DNA of 64,000 nt from Allium sativum (lineage: Eukaryota > Streptophyta > Magnoliopsida > Asparagales > Amaryllidaceae), in assembly GCA_030737875.1 (NCBI GenBank), contig CM060910.1:632821303-632885302 (forward strand), in the 5' to 3' direction. The position numbers and the translations under genes were made by a program. Shown here in pieces: positions 22,686-35,035 of this stretch (position 1 is its first letter; the number at the start of each line of letters is the position of its first letter). The notes below the pieces were generated by a model. That model saw nothing but the letters and a program-made list of their open reading frames with translations, made no database searches and was not told the origin of the DNA.

Positions 22686-24404
22686 ATGTCCTCCATTTCA
22701 CCTAGGTTTCCTCCTTGTGCTGAAGCCAAAGGATTAGCACCAGAGTACCTCTCCCAGAAACAATGGCTGTTTCCAAAGTATCTGACTTCAGCGCTCACTC
22801 TCGCCTTCCTCTTCATCCTCTACCTAGATGCTTCCGTCATCACCAATTTCCATGGCATCAGTATAAAAAGCTCCGGTAAAGACCCTTCTCTTTATCATTT
22901 GCAAACCAAGTACAAAAATTACGAATACAGCAGTTGGATTTCAAACCCAATAAGGCCTAACTACACCTCATCTCTTATATCTCAGTGGCTTGCTCGGCCT
23001 CAGCCCCACTGTAAAGAAGATTCGCTAACTTTCACCGTTTCAGTCCCTGAACTAGACAAATACATCCATGGCAGCAACAGGAGTACTGTTGTTCTATCCA
23101 CGGGTAGGGTACACACTTTTGTAATATCCGCACTGGATGAATTCGGCAAAGAAAAGTGCACAGGTGGAGACTACTTCGAAACGGATCTTTCCGGAACTTT
23201 CTGGAAGTCCAGACCTCCGGTCACCGACCATGGAAACGGAACCTACTCCTTCAGACTCCAAGTCCACCCTCACTTCTCCGGAAATTACAATTTCACCCTC
23301 GTCCTCCTTTTCCGCAGCTTCCAAGGCCTTAGGTTCTCTCCAGTCAGATTCAAGTTCAGAAAGGAACTCAGAAACGTCCCCATTCAGTTTTACAATCCTC
23401 AGAAGCCGGCACCGGTAATGCCTGATCTCAAAATCTGTAAAAGCAACGATTTCAAAAGCGCAGAGCGTATGTTTTGGTCGGGTAGATGGACCCGTTTGGC
23501 GCAAAACGACCAATGTGAGATAGACAAGGATGGAAGGTACCGCTGTCTTGATCGTAATTTTCCATGTAAGCAGCCATGGTGCGATGGGCCTTTAGGCGCT
23601 TTAGAAAGCAATGGCTGGGTGTACTCTGCACATTGTTCGTTTAAGCTGTTCACCGCCGACTCGGCTTGGAAGTGTCTGAACAATAAATGGCTCTTCTTTT
23701 GGGGAGACTCCAACCATGTAGACACCCTTCGCAACTTACTCACCTTCGTGCTCGACGCAGAATCGTCTTCTGTGTCGAGAAGGTTCGATACGAGGTTTCA
23801 CAACCCGAAGAACAAATCGGAGTCCGTAAGGATCACGAACGTGTTTAACGGGCACTGGAACGAGACCAAGAATTACCTGGGGCTGCAGTCTCTGCAGAGC
23901 GAGTATTTCAGAAGCTTGATACGGAGGTATTTTCAAGAAGAGAAAGCGCCGGACGTGATGGTTTTGAACTCAGGCCTGCACGATGGGATCTACTACAAAA
24001 GCATCAGAGCATTCGCCAAAGGTGCGGACTACGCCGCTAAGTTTTGGGTCGATGTAATAAACGATGTACGGCGGAGGGGAATGGGGGTGCCTAGGGTGTT
24101 CTATAGAACGACGATAGCGACAGGAGGGTACGCCAGGGATTTGGGGTACAACCCGAGTAAAATGGAGGCGTTTAACGGGGTGATGTTGGATAAGTTGACG
24201 GAGAAGGGGGTGTTGACCGGGGGAGTGATAGATGAGTTCGATATGACGTTTCCGTGGCATTATGATAATAGGTGCAATGACGGGGTTCATTACGGGAGGG
24301 CGCCGGCCAAGGCAAAGTGGAGGGACGGTGAGGTTGGGCATCAGTATTTTGTAGATTTGATGCTCGCCCATGTTCTTCTCAATGCCGTTTGCAACGTTGG
24401 TTAA
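22686..24404 (+). CDS. NXPE / PC-esterase-like type II membrane protein
   Basis: A single uninterrupted 572-codon ORF with coding-like composition, unlike the decayed elements around it. The N-terminus has a short cytosolic tail and one hydrophobic segment (about residues 33-52, LTSALTLAFLFILYL), predicting a Golgi/secretory type II anchor. Residues about 100-225 resemble a filamin/E-set Ig-like domain (VTDHGNGTYSFRLQVHP then SGNYNFTL). The C-terminal half is a PC-esterase (SGNH-like) domain: WLFFWGDSN with the GDS serine at 342, a DVMVLNSGLHD block, and CNDGVHYGR with Asp532 and His535 as the likely remaining catalytic residues. Family knowledge ties this fold to acyl-transfer or esterase reactions on glycans; the substrate here is unknown. 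NGT and NYT sequons fit secretory passage. It is intronless and is the only apparently intact host gene in the window. The start is the first ATG, just ahead of the anchor. Confidence 0.85.
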   Translation: MSSISPRFPPCAEAKGLAPEYLSQKQWLFPKYLTSALTLAFLFILYLDASVITNFHGISIKSSGKDPSLYHLQTKYKNYEYSSWISNPIRPNYTSSLISQWLARPQPHCKEDSLTFTVSVPELDKYIHGSNRSTVVLSTGRVHTFVISALDEFGKEKCTGGDYFETDLSGTFWKSRPPVTDHGNGTYSFRLQVHPHFSGNYNFTLVLLFRSFQGLRFSPVRFKFRKELRNVPIQFYNPQKPAPVMPDLKICKSNDFKSAERMFWSGRWTRLAQNDQCEIDKDGRYRCLDRNFPCKQPWCDGPLGALESNGWVYSAHCSFKLFTADSAWKCLNNKWLFFWGDSNHVDTLRNLLTFVLDAESSSVSRRFDTRFHNPKNKSESVRITNVFNGHWNETKNYLGLQSLQSEYFRSLIRRYFQEEKAPDVMVLNSGLHDGIYYKSIRAFAKGADYAAKFWVDVINDVRRRGMGVPRVFYRTTIATGGYARDLGYNPSKMEAFNGVMLDKLTEKGVLTGGVIDEFDMTFPWHYDNRCNDGVHYGRAPAKAKWRDGEVGHQYFVDLMLAHVLLNAVCNVG

Positions 24405-25111
24405 TTCTTAGAAGCACGTTTAAGTACTGATGTATCTATTCACTTATACACATGATTAATTTTTGATTTATTAGTTGATTATCTTTTTGTGATGGGAGTA
24501 TATGAGTATGTGTATACTAAAATGGATAAACTATTTATTTAATTATTGACCAGCCATTAATTTTTTTAGTTGATTATCTTTTAAGTTTGTGATGTGAGTA
24601 TATGAGTATTATTTACTTTTTCAGCCTGTTTTAATTTTAGATTTGAAATGCGACATGTCAGTGGCCAAATCACATGGACTATTTGTAAGGAGTGCGCTGC
24701 ATTTTTGTTTTTTTTGGTGGCTGGCACTGAAGAAACAATCTAGCCGTGTTGGAAAGATTTTCTAAAGCAATGAAAAGGTGCTGCCTGATAAAAATGACGT
24801 TAAAGAGTGACTTTAATAGCTGTGTTATTTACGTGAAAAAGTTTGAGTTTCAGGCAATCTAGAATACCATATCATTAACTTTTAAAGCTTCAACTTGCTA
24901 TGCCAACTAGATGGCAGCAAATGATCGCAGCTAATACTAACATGGGAACTACTAACATTTAACAGAGTACACACCATGTCTACATTAAATTTCAACATTT
25001 AATTCCCTTCCCAACAAATAAAGTATATGAGAAATGTGGGTGTTGTATTTACTTATATTTATCTCTCTGATATGAAGCAGGTCAATCATATTTAGCCCAA
25101 GTCTTTTGTAT
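24405..25111 (+). other. 3' flank of the NXPE-like gene with a local duplication
   Basis: AT-rich, no gene. A stretch reading TTAGTTGATTATCTTTT...GTGATGGGAGTATATGAGTAT at 24470-24507 is repeated in altered form at 24567-24608 (GTGATGTGAGTATATGAGTAT), a partial duplication with a period of about 97 bp. No clear polyadenylation signal was identified. Confidence 0.5.
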
Positions 25112-26048
25112 TGTTGAATTCGTTGATTCAAATATTTTTTGAAGAACAATGTAATCAATTAATTGATTTGAATGATTTGTTGATTGATTTTATTATAGAA
25201 GGAAAGAAATTAAAGATTTTATTTTGAAGATATTTTGAAGAGGCAATTTAGATATTTGCCTAGGTTTTATATTCTTCTAAATATGCATCCTTCTTGGTTA
25301 GATCAGTATAAACCGAAACAATGTGAAATATCTGGAGACATTGTGTGCCTACAGAGCGAGGAAGACGTAGGAAATAGGTCTGAGAGAAACTATTCCTATT
25401 TACTGTTGGTAGACGCAGTTGGATCCTCCGGGTTGATTCAAGGGTTTGTCGTCGTTCTTCATTGCTCTTCTTCTCCAACAATATTTGTGGTCATTTAGAT
25501 TTTTTTCTTCTCTTTCTCAATAAGGTTATTGATTCAATTGTAATTTTGTTTATTTTTTGTTTTGATCCATTAAGTGTAAACAAAATTAGTTTTTGGTGAA
25601 TTAATAAGGATGGTGGTTGGGTGGAATATTTTGTGTATTGCTATTATTTCTGATATATTATATTGTTATTTCAATCAAATTCATTTTCAAGTGATTAGGG
25701 GTGTAAACAGGTCGGACCGGACCAGACGGAGATGTGTCCATGCTCTGTCTTATAAGAGATTCGGACGGACACGGACCGGACAAGCATTACGTTTGAACAC
25801 TGTTTGTACGAGCCGGACAACGGACGGACAACGTTCAGACAATAGAAAAACATCGAATATTTTGGATCGGACTGGGCCCTGATGTGTCCAAGCTCTGTCC
25901 TATAAGAGAATCGGACGGACACGGACCAGACACCTTATAGCTTCGGACCGAGCCGCACAACGGACTATCCTGTCCGATATACAACCTACAAGTGATTGGT
26001 GAAAAAGATTTTTTGTGTTTTGTCTTTTTCGCTGCACATAAAACTTCA
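25112..26048 (+). repeat. Left LTR of the small non-coding element
   Basis: Starts TGTTGAATTCGTTG and ends about AAAACTTCA. Net length is about 640 bp once the hAT-like MITE at 25696-25988 and its duplicated target are removed. ORFs such as 25235-25498 have a sister in the other LTR (26667-26942) simply because the LTRs are copies. Confidence 0.83.
25696..25988. mobile_element. hAT-like MITE (293 bp) with 8-bp target duplication
   Basis: Flanked by a perfect CAAGTGAT duplication (25688-25695 and 25989-25996). The orthologous empty site is in the other LTR near 54670 (CTTGTGATTGGTG). Ends are TAGGGGTGTAAAC and, inverted, TAGGTTGTATA, an imperfect match to each other; TAGGGGTGTAAAC-type ends and 8-bp duplications are usual for plant hAT elements. 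Internally a block beginning GATGTGTCC and continuing through CTCTGTCYTATAAGAGA to CGGACGGACACGGACC is present twice, at 25731 and 25881, a 150-bp period. No coding capacity. Confidence 0.8.
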
Positions 26049-26054
26049 ATATTT

Positions 26055-26066
26055 TGGTATCAGAGC
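26055..26066 (+). other. Primer-binding site (initiator tRNA-Met) of the small non-coding element
   Basis: TGGTATCAGAGC on the plus strand, six bases inside the left LTR end; fixes plus orientation. Confidence 0.88.
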
Positions 26067-26517
26067 AATTTATGCAATTATTCACACAAAAGTTTTGTAT
26101 CAAAGCTCAGATCATCGCATAACTTGGAGTGATTTTGAATTGAATATTATAGATATTGGAGATGATGTTGCTTTCATAGTTGACAATTTTTTAAGGTAGA
26201 TATTAGAGGATTTGGAAGCCAATGATGGTGGATGTTCCATGCCTCAGTGGTCTAATTAATGAAGATGAGAAGAAACCCTCTGATATGAATGAGGGAAGTT
26301 GGAAGAAGATGAAGAGAAGGTGTGGTTGTAGCCCGTTCAAATCAACCGGGTGTGATTATAGCCCGAAAATCAATCGATTCTCACTATACTCCGTAAACAG
26401 GCGGGCTGTACCTCGTGGCCTTGAAATCGAGGGTTGTAAATTTGGAGATGAGAAAAAAGTTAGGGACGATTTGTTTTTTGATTATTGGAGATATGTGATA
26501 TTTGAATCAAGGTGGAG

Positions 26518-27066
26518 TGTTGAATTTGTTGATTTAAATAATTTTTTGAAATGGAATGCAAACAATTAATTGATTGATTAATCAATTAATTTATTTGATT
26601 GATTGATTTGTTTGATTGATTTTATCATAGAAGAAAAGAAATTAAAGAATATACCTTGGAGATATTTTGAAGGGGCAATTTGGATATTTGCCTAGGTCTT
26701 ATATTCTCTTATATATGCAGCCTTCTTGGTTAGATAAGTACAACTTGAAACCATGTGAGATATCTGGAGAGGTTGTGTGCCTCCAGGGCTTGCATCCTGG
26801 AGAGGAAGATTTAGGAATTAGGTCTGAGAGAAACTATTCCTACTTGCTGCTGGTAGACGTAGTTGGAGCCTCCAGGTTGATTCAAGGGTTTGTCGTCGTT
26901 GTTTATTGCTCTTCTTCTCCAACAATATTTGTGGTTATCTAGATATTCTTTCCCTTTCTCAGTAAGGTTATTGATTCAATTGTAACTTTGTTTAGTTTTG
27001 GTTTTAATCCATCGATTGTAAACAAAATTAAATTTTGGTGAATCAATAAAGAGGGTAGCTGGGCGG
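26518..27066 (+). repeat. Right LTR, first part (continues at 54604)
   Basis: Starts TGTTGAATTTGTTG directly after the purine tract GGTGGAG, and parallels the left LTR until GGGCGG at 27066, where the solo LTR insertion begins. An (ATTG)-rich stretch near 26565-26620 is expanded relative to the left LTR. Confidence 0.85.
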
Positions 27067-27429
27067 TGTAACGTCCCGCCTTTTTGACCGCTTCAAATTG
27101 GTAAGTAAACCAATTTAAACATTCAAATCGACGGATCATTATTTAGCTTACAGAGTTTAAAAGCAGAATTAACACAAAAAATACAGAATAAATAAATGAC
27201 ACGGTATTGAACAGCGAAATAAAAATTTTATATATTAACCATAATTTTTTATATAATTTTTTATGTACAGCGGGATGTAAAAATACAATTTGAAAAAAAA
27301 AATTTACTGTATTAAATCTTCAGAGTGGCCCGCCTTTGGAATCCCGAGCTTCGCCAACCATCAATCCTAAGTTGTAATCGTTAAATCTGCAATGCTTGGG
27401 TCTGACCCGAGCGTTCCATGCAAAAACAA

Positions 27430-27530
27430 CATATGGATATATATATATACGTATGCCAATGACATATATATACACACATACAGTGGTGTATATATATGTG
27501 TGTGTGTGTGTGTACATCGGTCACCACATA
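27430..27530. repeat. Microsatellite cluster (AT)n and (GT)n
   Basis: Interrupted ATATAT, ACACAC and GTGTGTGTGTGTGTGT runs in the solo LTR; they generate mirrored spurious ORFs on both strands. Confidence 0.85.
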
Positions 27531-27788
27531 TACATACTAAACCATGCTTACAATAAGCGAGAAAGCACCATAGACCACATGCGACTTGGCTAGTGTTAGA
27601 CCAAAAAATGGCACTAACACCTACTAAGTCATATTCAGAGCATAGAATATGAAGAAATAACCGAAAAAAGGAAGGAAAAACAAGACAACCGAATTTTTAT
27701 AGTGGTTCAGCGTTAACAAGCCTACGTCCACTTCATAGTTTCTTAATTCAACATAGATCACAATTACAAGTCTTTTAATCACTCAAGC

Positions 27789-30700
27789 TGAAGCGACCCG
27801 AACTTCCCCGTAAAGGAAAGACCGGATTGAGTTGAGAACACGACAAATCAAAACACAAACAGAAGAACATTTCATTGCTTATTACAACAATTCCATCAGA
27901 ATACAAGAATATAACAGAGTATGGATAGATAATAGACATTTAATATACATCAGAGATTTAAATTACATTTAAATACATAGCAGCGGAAAAACTAATACAA
28001 AAACAACTGAAAGGAATATACGGATACAAAAACCTTCCGAATATCATTCCAGTTGTAAACCAGGATCCTGTGAATATAAATCTGCAAAACCAAAACAACT
28101 AGCTGCCCGTGTGGAAAATAGGGGCACCCAGAGTTTAGGTTAAAACAATAAACTCCAGGTCGGTCATGTGGGTGGTGTGAGAACTAAATGTTATTTAAAG
28201 CTTTTCTTTAAAGTTAAGTAAATCAAGGGACCACGCCGTATAATACGGAACAGATTTACCCCCAAGAATACCAGTTCATAAAACAAACAGCGCAATGCTA
28301 AATAAAGAACAATGAAGCTATTATAAGACTCAGGTCCCATCACACAATCCAACGCAAGCCGGAGGATAGAGTTTTACCTTATAATAGCCAAACATGCTTG
28401 GTACGTGAAATTTCATCTTTTATTATTACTATAATTGAAGAAATCAACTTCAAATATAAATGTATCAATCATAGACGGCATAGTGCCCCATCCCACTATG
28501 TCGCCATACTAGGCTCTACAAATAAAACTGAAATGTCACGTATTGGAAGTTGGATTTCCGTCTGTGAACCAAGGTAAAGGATTGTCCTTACCTCTTTAAG
28601 ATGCTCTAGCCCGTATCTCAGGCAAGCGCGAAGACAAGCCATGGATCGCCAGGGCCAGTCCACTCGATGTGGATTAAAATGCTTGAGCACTGTGTTTCCC
28701 CGCCCTATGGGGGCGTCAATCTGGTCTGTATAAAGACCATATCATCCGCCGGCTCCGTAGAGACCGATATAACCGAGGCTCCTCGCTATCCATCATCTAC
28801 ATAAGTAAAACATCTAGGCGTGCAAAACCCAGACACCACTCCTAGCTAGAAGGAAATGCATGTCCTCCTTGATGCCTTCTCCCATTTCTGTTTCGCACCG
28901 GGGTGCGAGGCTCTCGAATTAACGCTGCACAAAGCTATATTATATTAAAGCCGTGCTGTGATCATCAACCACAAGACTTTTCTTTTCAACAGAAGCCTTG
29001 ATCATTTGCATCTCAGCATGCCACACAGGCAATTCACGCTATGCAACCGATGTCTATCAATCACACAGAATGAAATCCGATGTCAGACACACATCCATTT
29101 ACAAGTTCGTGCTGGGACTGAACGAAACCGGAGGCATCTTATTCCTCGTTCCGTATACCCAATACAGGAGAGAGGCCATCACATATCCGGTCGATTTCCA
29201 AGTACGTCTGGACGATCGCCACTTATTACCTTGTCTTGGGTGTACAGCCTAATCAAGACATCGATAATCATCCAAACGATGTGAAGACCTCCGGTCTTCA
29301 ACCACCATCTTCATCCTTGACACATCGTCGAATCAGTTATTCAGAATGGGATAAACCCGGTCTTTCTGAATAACTCGCGTATATAATAAACAAGTGCTAT
29401 AAAAACACCACATACGCCTTATTCCAATCCATAATATTCCTTTATTCAAATATTCTTATACTTTGGGAAAGGTTCCCATTAATTTTATCAAAGATAAATT
29501 CTTTAAATTTATTCTTTAATCTTCCTTTGGATATCAATTCAAACCAAATTATGGTTTATCCAAACTAGTCGGGATTAGCGAACCTTACCGAAGTAATCAT
29601 TTGTTTAATTTCCCAATCCCAACCTATTCATCCCATGAAGTAAAACTGGTAATACTTCATATCTAACACCACAGTGTTATCGGTAAATTCAATTACCATT
29701 TCACGTTCAAATCTAATTAAAGATTTAATTATTGCTTGGAGCAAAACTGGTGATACTCCATTCTCGATCATTTCTTGTATTTGATAATTTTAGTTATCAA
29801 ATTCACCTTTCAATCCATTTAAAGATTCATTAAAATTCTAATTCAGTTTAATTTCCAAAAATCATTACTTAATGATTTTCTTCCAAGTTAAGAAATTAAT
29901 CTTATCTCTAACTGGGTTAAAGAACTAATGTCATTTAAAACACAACTCACGATAAACCCAAAATCACATTCCATTAACAATGGAATCTTCACGGAATACA
30001 AATCAATATACATAATCGATATGAACTTCCATATCCAACCGATAATATAAATAGAATAACGACAAAGCCTTTTTAATTCCATATATATTAACAGTCTTCC
30101 TCTATAGAAACTCACTTCGATTATTACCAAATCGAATTCCATTCAATTCCAATTTAATATGTTAAATTGGAGAATTTTACTTCGGAAAATCTCCTTTAAA
30201 TCTTAACAAAAGATTTATAAATTCCAAATCACATTTCACTGTAAATCGAGTTAAAGAACGAATGTCGTTAAAACACAGTTCACGATAAACCCAATTCACA
30301 TTCCATTTTATTCCAAATAAATGTTAATTAACTGAAAACTCCAATAATCTTAATTAAAAGATTTATTCTTTTCACACTGGATTTAAGAACGGTGTCATTT
30401 AAAACACAGTTCATGACAAACCCCAAATCCAATTTGATATTAAATACAAGACTCTGAATAGAAAATGTATTGGCTTATATTCAATATCAAATCATGAAAC
30501 CAACAAATATTGTATTGGAATAACGATATATATATATATATATATATATCTTCCAAATTCCTCCACAATGCCCGTATAATCACGGAATCCAATATTGAAA
30601 TATTCCAAAGATAATTTCAATTTAAATCCATTCCAATTCATATATTGGAAATTCTGGTTATTTTTAAAACCATTTCAAATCCAATTTATTTTATTTAAAA

Positions 30701-31108
30701 ATTATTGGATTATAATTCTAGTTCATAACTTGTTTATTTCGATAAAAATCTATTTTTATCTTTTCAAATATGGATTTTTTTCATTTCAATTCTTTCCAAC
30801 TCATTTATTATGATTTTACACAAATTATTGATATTTTTAATAATTTTATCAAGGCCCGTACAGTCTATTTCCATAAACGGTCGTCGAACTGCACTTACAG
30901 CGGCCTTTTTCCAAATTTGATTTGGACATGATTCCAAATCCAACCTTTAGATTTCAAATCTCTAATATTCGTTGGAAAACTCTTTTCGGTACGATCCCAA
31001 CGGTTCCGGTTTTAGGAGAATCCGACGGTCGGATCTCCTGTAACGTCAATTCGAAGTCAATGGTCGAAATTCGCGAACTACCGCGGCGCGATGCGTTCTA
31101 TTCAGGCC

Positions 31109-31144
<36 letters not shown>

Positions 31145-34006
31145 CGTTGATTTCCATTCAAAACATATTTTATAAATCGTTTTAAATTCGTTTGAAAACG
31201 GTTTCAACTCCATATTCAATTTTAAATCAAAATTGAATATTCCATATCATTAACATATAAATGACAATATTTTCAAAATTCAGATTTTGAAATCACTTCA
31301 TTTTCGACGTTCATTATAAAAATGGATAAAATCGATATAAATATCGTTCGCGTCGAAATGGCGCATATCTAATCAACACGGCTATATATATTTAAATATA
31401 TTCGCGTCCATCCAAAATCGGACATCAAAATCATATTTTGATTCTTTTTTGAATATTATTTTAAAATATTCGTTATTTTAAAATATTCATTACTTTAAAA
31501 TATTCATTCTTTCTGAATTGGAATCAGACACAGTTAATTACCATATAATGTTGATTATATGGATTTCATACACATATGTATACAACAATAATCAAACACT
31601 ATCAACCATCATTCAGAGTGCATTCTACACTACATAGGCATTAAATATGAATATTTAATGCTTACAATAGCATGTCAACCAATCGATCGGCATACAACTA
31701 ATTATTAGGACTAGTGTATGTCATATATCATCCCAATACCCGTGTGGGGTTTCAAACAACAAACACTAATTTTTATTTATGCCGTTGGGCGATGTATAAA
31801 ATTTATCGTCCCAATCAATATCAATAAAATGGGTGTACATAAACAAATCGTCTGATTTGTTAATGAATATTTATTTTATTTCAACACATGAATATTTTAT
31901 TTTATTCAACACATGAATTTTATTTTCATTCCACATCACAATCATTTATTACAACACTTCATAACCGATTATCACAACATATCATAATCAAACAAGTCGT
32001 CCATGGTCTGTGGACGACGGGGAACAGTTTATATATGCAGTTATAAACATAAATAACTGTACAAAAATTATAGTGAGGAGTTCTCACCTTTGGGTTCCAC
32101 TCCTCCAGTTCTATATTTCTGAACGGTTCGGGTTTCGTTTTGATTTCAATCGATGCCATCGCTATCTTTTCCCGCTGTTTATAGTAAAAATCACATTTTT
32201 AATATGATGTTTGTATTAAAAAATCACGTTTTTATATCGCTACTTCCTATGTAAAATTCATATTTTTATTACAATAACATTTATATTTTTTTTTAAACAA
32301 TTCTATTTTTAAAAATAATGCTCTTCTTATTTTTAAAAACAATACTATTCTATTTTCAAAAATCAATGCTATTTTATTTTTAAAAAACAAAGTTATTTTA
32401 TTTTTTTATAAAATCAGAAAATAAAACAATGCTAATTTCTATTTAAAAGCAATGTTAATTTTATTTTAAAACCAATGCTATTTATATATTTTAAAACCAA
32501 TTATAATTTTATTTTATTAAAATTTCATTTCCTGCTATATATATTAAAAAAAATTAGAAAATAAATTAATGTTTATTTATATAAAATCTCCTTTTTTATA
32601 CATTGTTATATAAAGTAAAACTGAAAATCATTAAATATGGATTTAACAATGCTTTTAATAATGTTTTTAAACATTACCTTCCACAATCCCTTTTCCTGTT
32701 TATCGTCTTCAACCTGGACAGAAAACCAAAAAGCTTCGATTTAGGGTTTTGAAACCGACCCGCCCTGGAGTGATCGGACCACCATCGCACCGCGTCACGA
32801 GGAGCACCTCGATCCCCTCTTCTGCCGCCGTGACTGGCGTTCAACTCGCCATCCCCATTCTAGTGGACATCACGCTCAAACATCACAGCTTTGAGCCCAA
32901 AAATGGAATGAAATACAAATCCATATCCGATCATACTCATGTAGATTGAAAGCTCTTGAATTCTTCTTTGATTTTCGCTCAATTTGTTTTGAATAATATT
33001 GTATCGATTTGGAGAAAATGAGGCATGAATTCTGGAATGATTTCCGCCTTCGATTTCATTAGGGTCGGCGGTTTCTAAAGTGGCCAATAGAAATTTAGAA
33101 AATTATATATATATAATATTATTTTAATTTCTAAAATACCCTTGTGTTGATACAAACTCCAAATCGAACCCAACGACTGTTACCCCTAGCTAAATACCCT
33201 CATTCCGAACATAATGGGATATGTTTCGTAAGCCAGTTCGGCTTATACGTTTAGTTTCCGTTGAATTTATAATATAAATCAATATATTTTAAATTCAAAC
33301 GCACATTTTAATTTTCCGGGGCCACATACTGATTCTGAAAATTCCACAAAAATTATTTCTAGCTTCCTATTGATGATACGGTCCTAACAAAACTAATTTC
33401 ATCGAATTTAGAGACCGTTTGAAAAATGGCCATTTTCTGGTCGATCCAAATTGACTAAAACTGTTTAAACACGTTTTCTTTTGCCACGCTCACATATTGA
33501 TTCGGAAAATTATGAAAATTGGAATCTAGCAATAATTTGACATTCTGAATCCCACAAAAGTAGTTTCGTCAAAAAACGGAGGTCGTTTGCAAAATGGCTA
33601 TTTTTAAGGGCTATATTTTCCATAGCGACTATTTTGAATTTTCAACTGGGCATAACTTTTTATTCCCGCTATGAAATTTGGATTTTTCAGATTCGTTGGA
33701 AAGATATTTTCAAATAGATTCAAATATTTCTGGTTTTGCTAAAATCCGATTTATTTTGAATCCTGTGCATTCATTTGAAATTTGAAATCGAATTTTCAAA
33801 CTACCGCGTCATTTCCAATTCCTTTTATAATTAAAATAAATATTTATGTTATAACTTTGATTTAAATAAATATATACGTTCTAATTCTATTCAAAAATAA
33901 ATTTCTAGTCGTTGTTATTTAAAATAAATCATTTTAAATATTCAAAATTCATTAAAATTGCCAAAATAAAAATTTTAAATTGGTATCGATTTTCCCGGTT
34001 GTTACA
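27789..34006 (-). repeat. 3' LTR (left copy) of the LARD-like element, 6.2 kb, uninterrupted
   Basis: Starts TGAAGCGACCCG and ends CGGTTGTTACA. It supplies the intact sequence against which the insertion in the other copy was read (ATAATGTTGATTATATGG at about 31546). Long AT dinucleotide runs occur at about 30526-30550 and 31113-31142. All ORFs are short; the reading frame noted at 49578-50057 in the other copy has a stop here at about 32860, after 75 codons. Confidence 0.9.
32270..32530. repeat. Degenerate AT-rich minisatellite in the LARD-like LTR
   Basis: Repeated units near CAATGCTATTTTATTTTTAA, 20-30 bp long, with variable spacing; the same region recurs in the other LTR at about 49255-49480 with a different number of units. 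Confidence 0.65.
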
Positions 34007-35035
34007 ATCTCCCCCACTTAAAATCTGTTCGTCCTCGAAAAGGTACGGAGCTAAAAGTTGTTTAACTAACCAACTCAACTTTCATTCTGGCTTTCATTCT
34101 TCAACTCAGTTTCTAAAAATTTCTAATTTTTCAAAAATTTGGCTAACACCCTAAATTTTCGAATTTTTTTGCCATAACCTCCTTTGTACGGGGAGCACGG
34201 GGAAAATCCGCAAACCACCACATAGGCCCTCTCATCTCAAAAAGAAAAAGCCAATCGGCTCATAAAATCATCCAAACCCAATAAATTAGTAAACATGTAC
34301 CTATTTGTCGGGCATACAATTTTATTCCTCTTCTCTAGCCTCCTTGCTATGACTTGTTCAATGTATATACATGTATATGCATGCAATTCCAAACAAATTC
34401 CAATTCAGTTCAATATTTGATACAATTTGGTTACATGTACCATTCTTTCACATGATAGTTTTATTAGATAACAAATAATCATACAACACAACCATCAATC
34501 AATTAGTGAATTAACGTTTCAAATTCATAATTTTGACATATATATAGAAAATCATGTTTTTTGGTGCCAAATCACAACAATAACCCTATCTAGTTTTGGT
34601 TCTCACACCAATAAATTGGAAATATATAGATATCCCACTTTTAGAAACTCAAACACAAATTCTGATGATGTCCGGACGATCATCAGAATCATCCCCGGGC
34701 GACTAGAGTGTGATTCTATATCCATCCAGTATATTTGAGACTTCAAATACACGTGGATCAGACATATATGAAAATATCTATATACTGGATTGTCCAAATT
34801 CAATATAAAATAAATATTCAAATGCGTATAATATGGTTTAAATTTCAAAACTAAATTTGTTTCCATTTTTATTTTAAAAATAATACTCTTTCAACTCGTT
34901 CTAGGATACTACTGATCCCATCTCTAACGAGTCATTCTTATTGGATATTACTAATCCAATCTCTGATGAATTCTTTCGTTTGGTTCTAATGTGCCTTGTT
35001 CTCCGAGCTCTGTAAACCAAAGCTCTAATACCAAT
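34007..35035 (-). other. Non-coding interior of the LARD-like element, with polypurine tract and primer site
   Basis: Minus strand: primer site 35033-35022, about 1 kb without any convincing ORF, then a TTTTCGAGGACGAACAG motif and purine tract next to the 3' LTR. The GAGGACGAAC block is of the kind found at the 3' end of many plant gypsy elements and suggests a gypsy origin. Bases 34150-34300 contain a CATAACCTCCTTTGTACGG stretch of unknown role. Confidence 0.8.
35022..35033 (-). other. Primer-binding site of the LARD-like element (one mismatch)
   Basis: TGGTATTAGAGC on the minus strand, two bases inside the LTR edge at 35036; differs from the usual initiator tRNA-Met complement by C to T at one position. 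Confidence 0.8.

Noticed and set aside
23094..23513. 139-codon minus-strand ORF and other antisense frames over the NXPE-like gene
   Set aside because: Shadows of the intact plus-strand gene.
25235..26942. Pair of similar 87- and 91-codon ORFs suggesting a duplicated small gene
   Set aside because: They are the same position in the two LTRs of the small non-coding element; similarity reflects LTR origin.
27320..27593. Complementary ORFs on both strands
   Set aside because: Microsatellite (AT)n/(GT)n sequence read in either direction.
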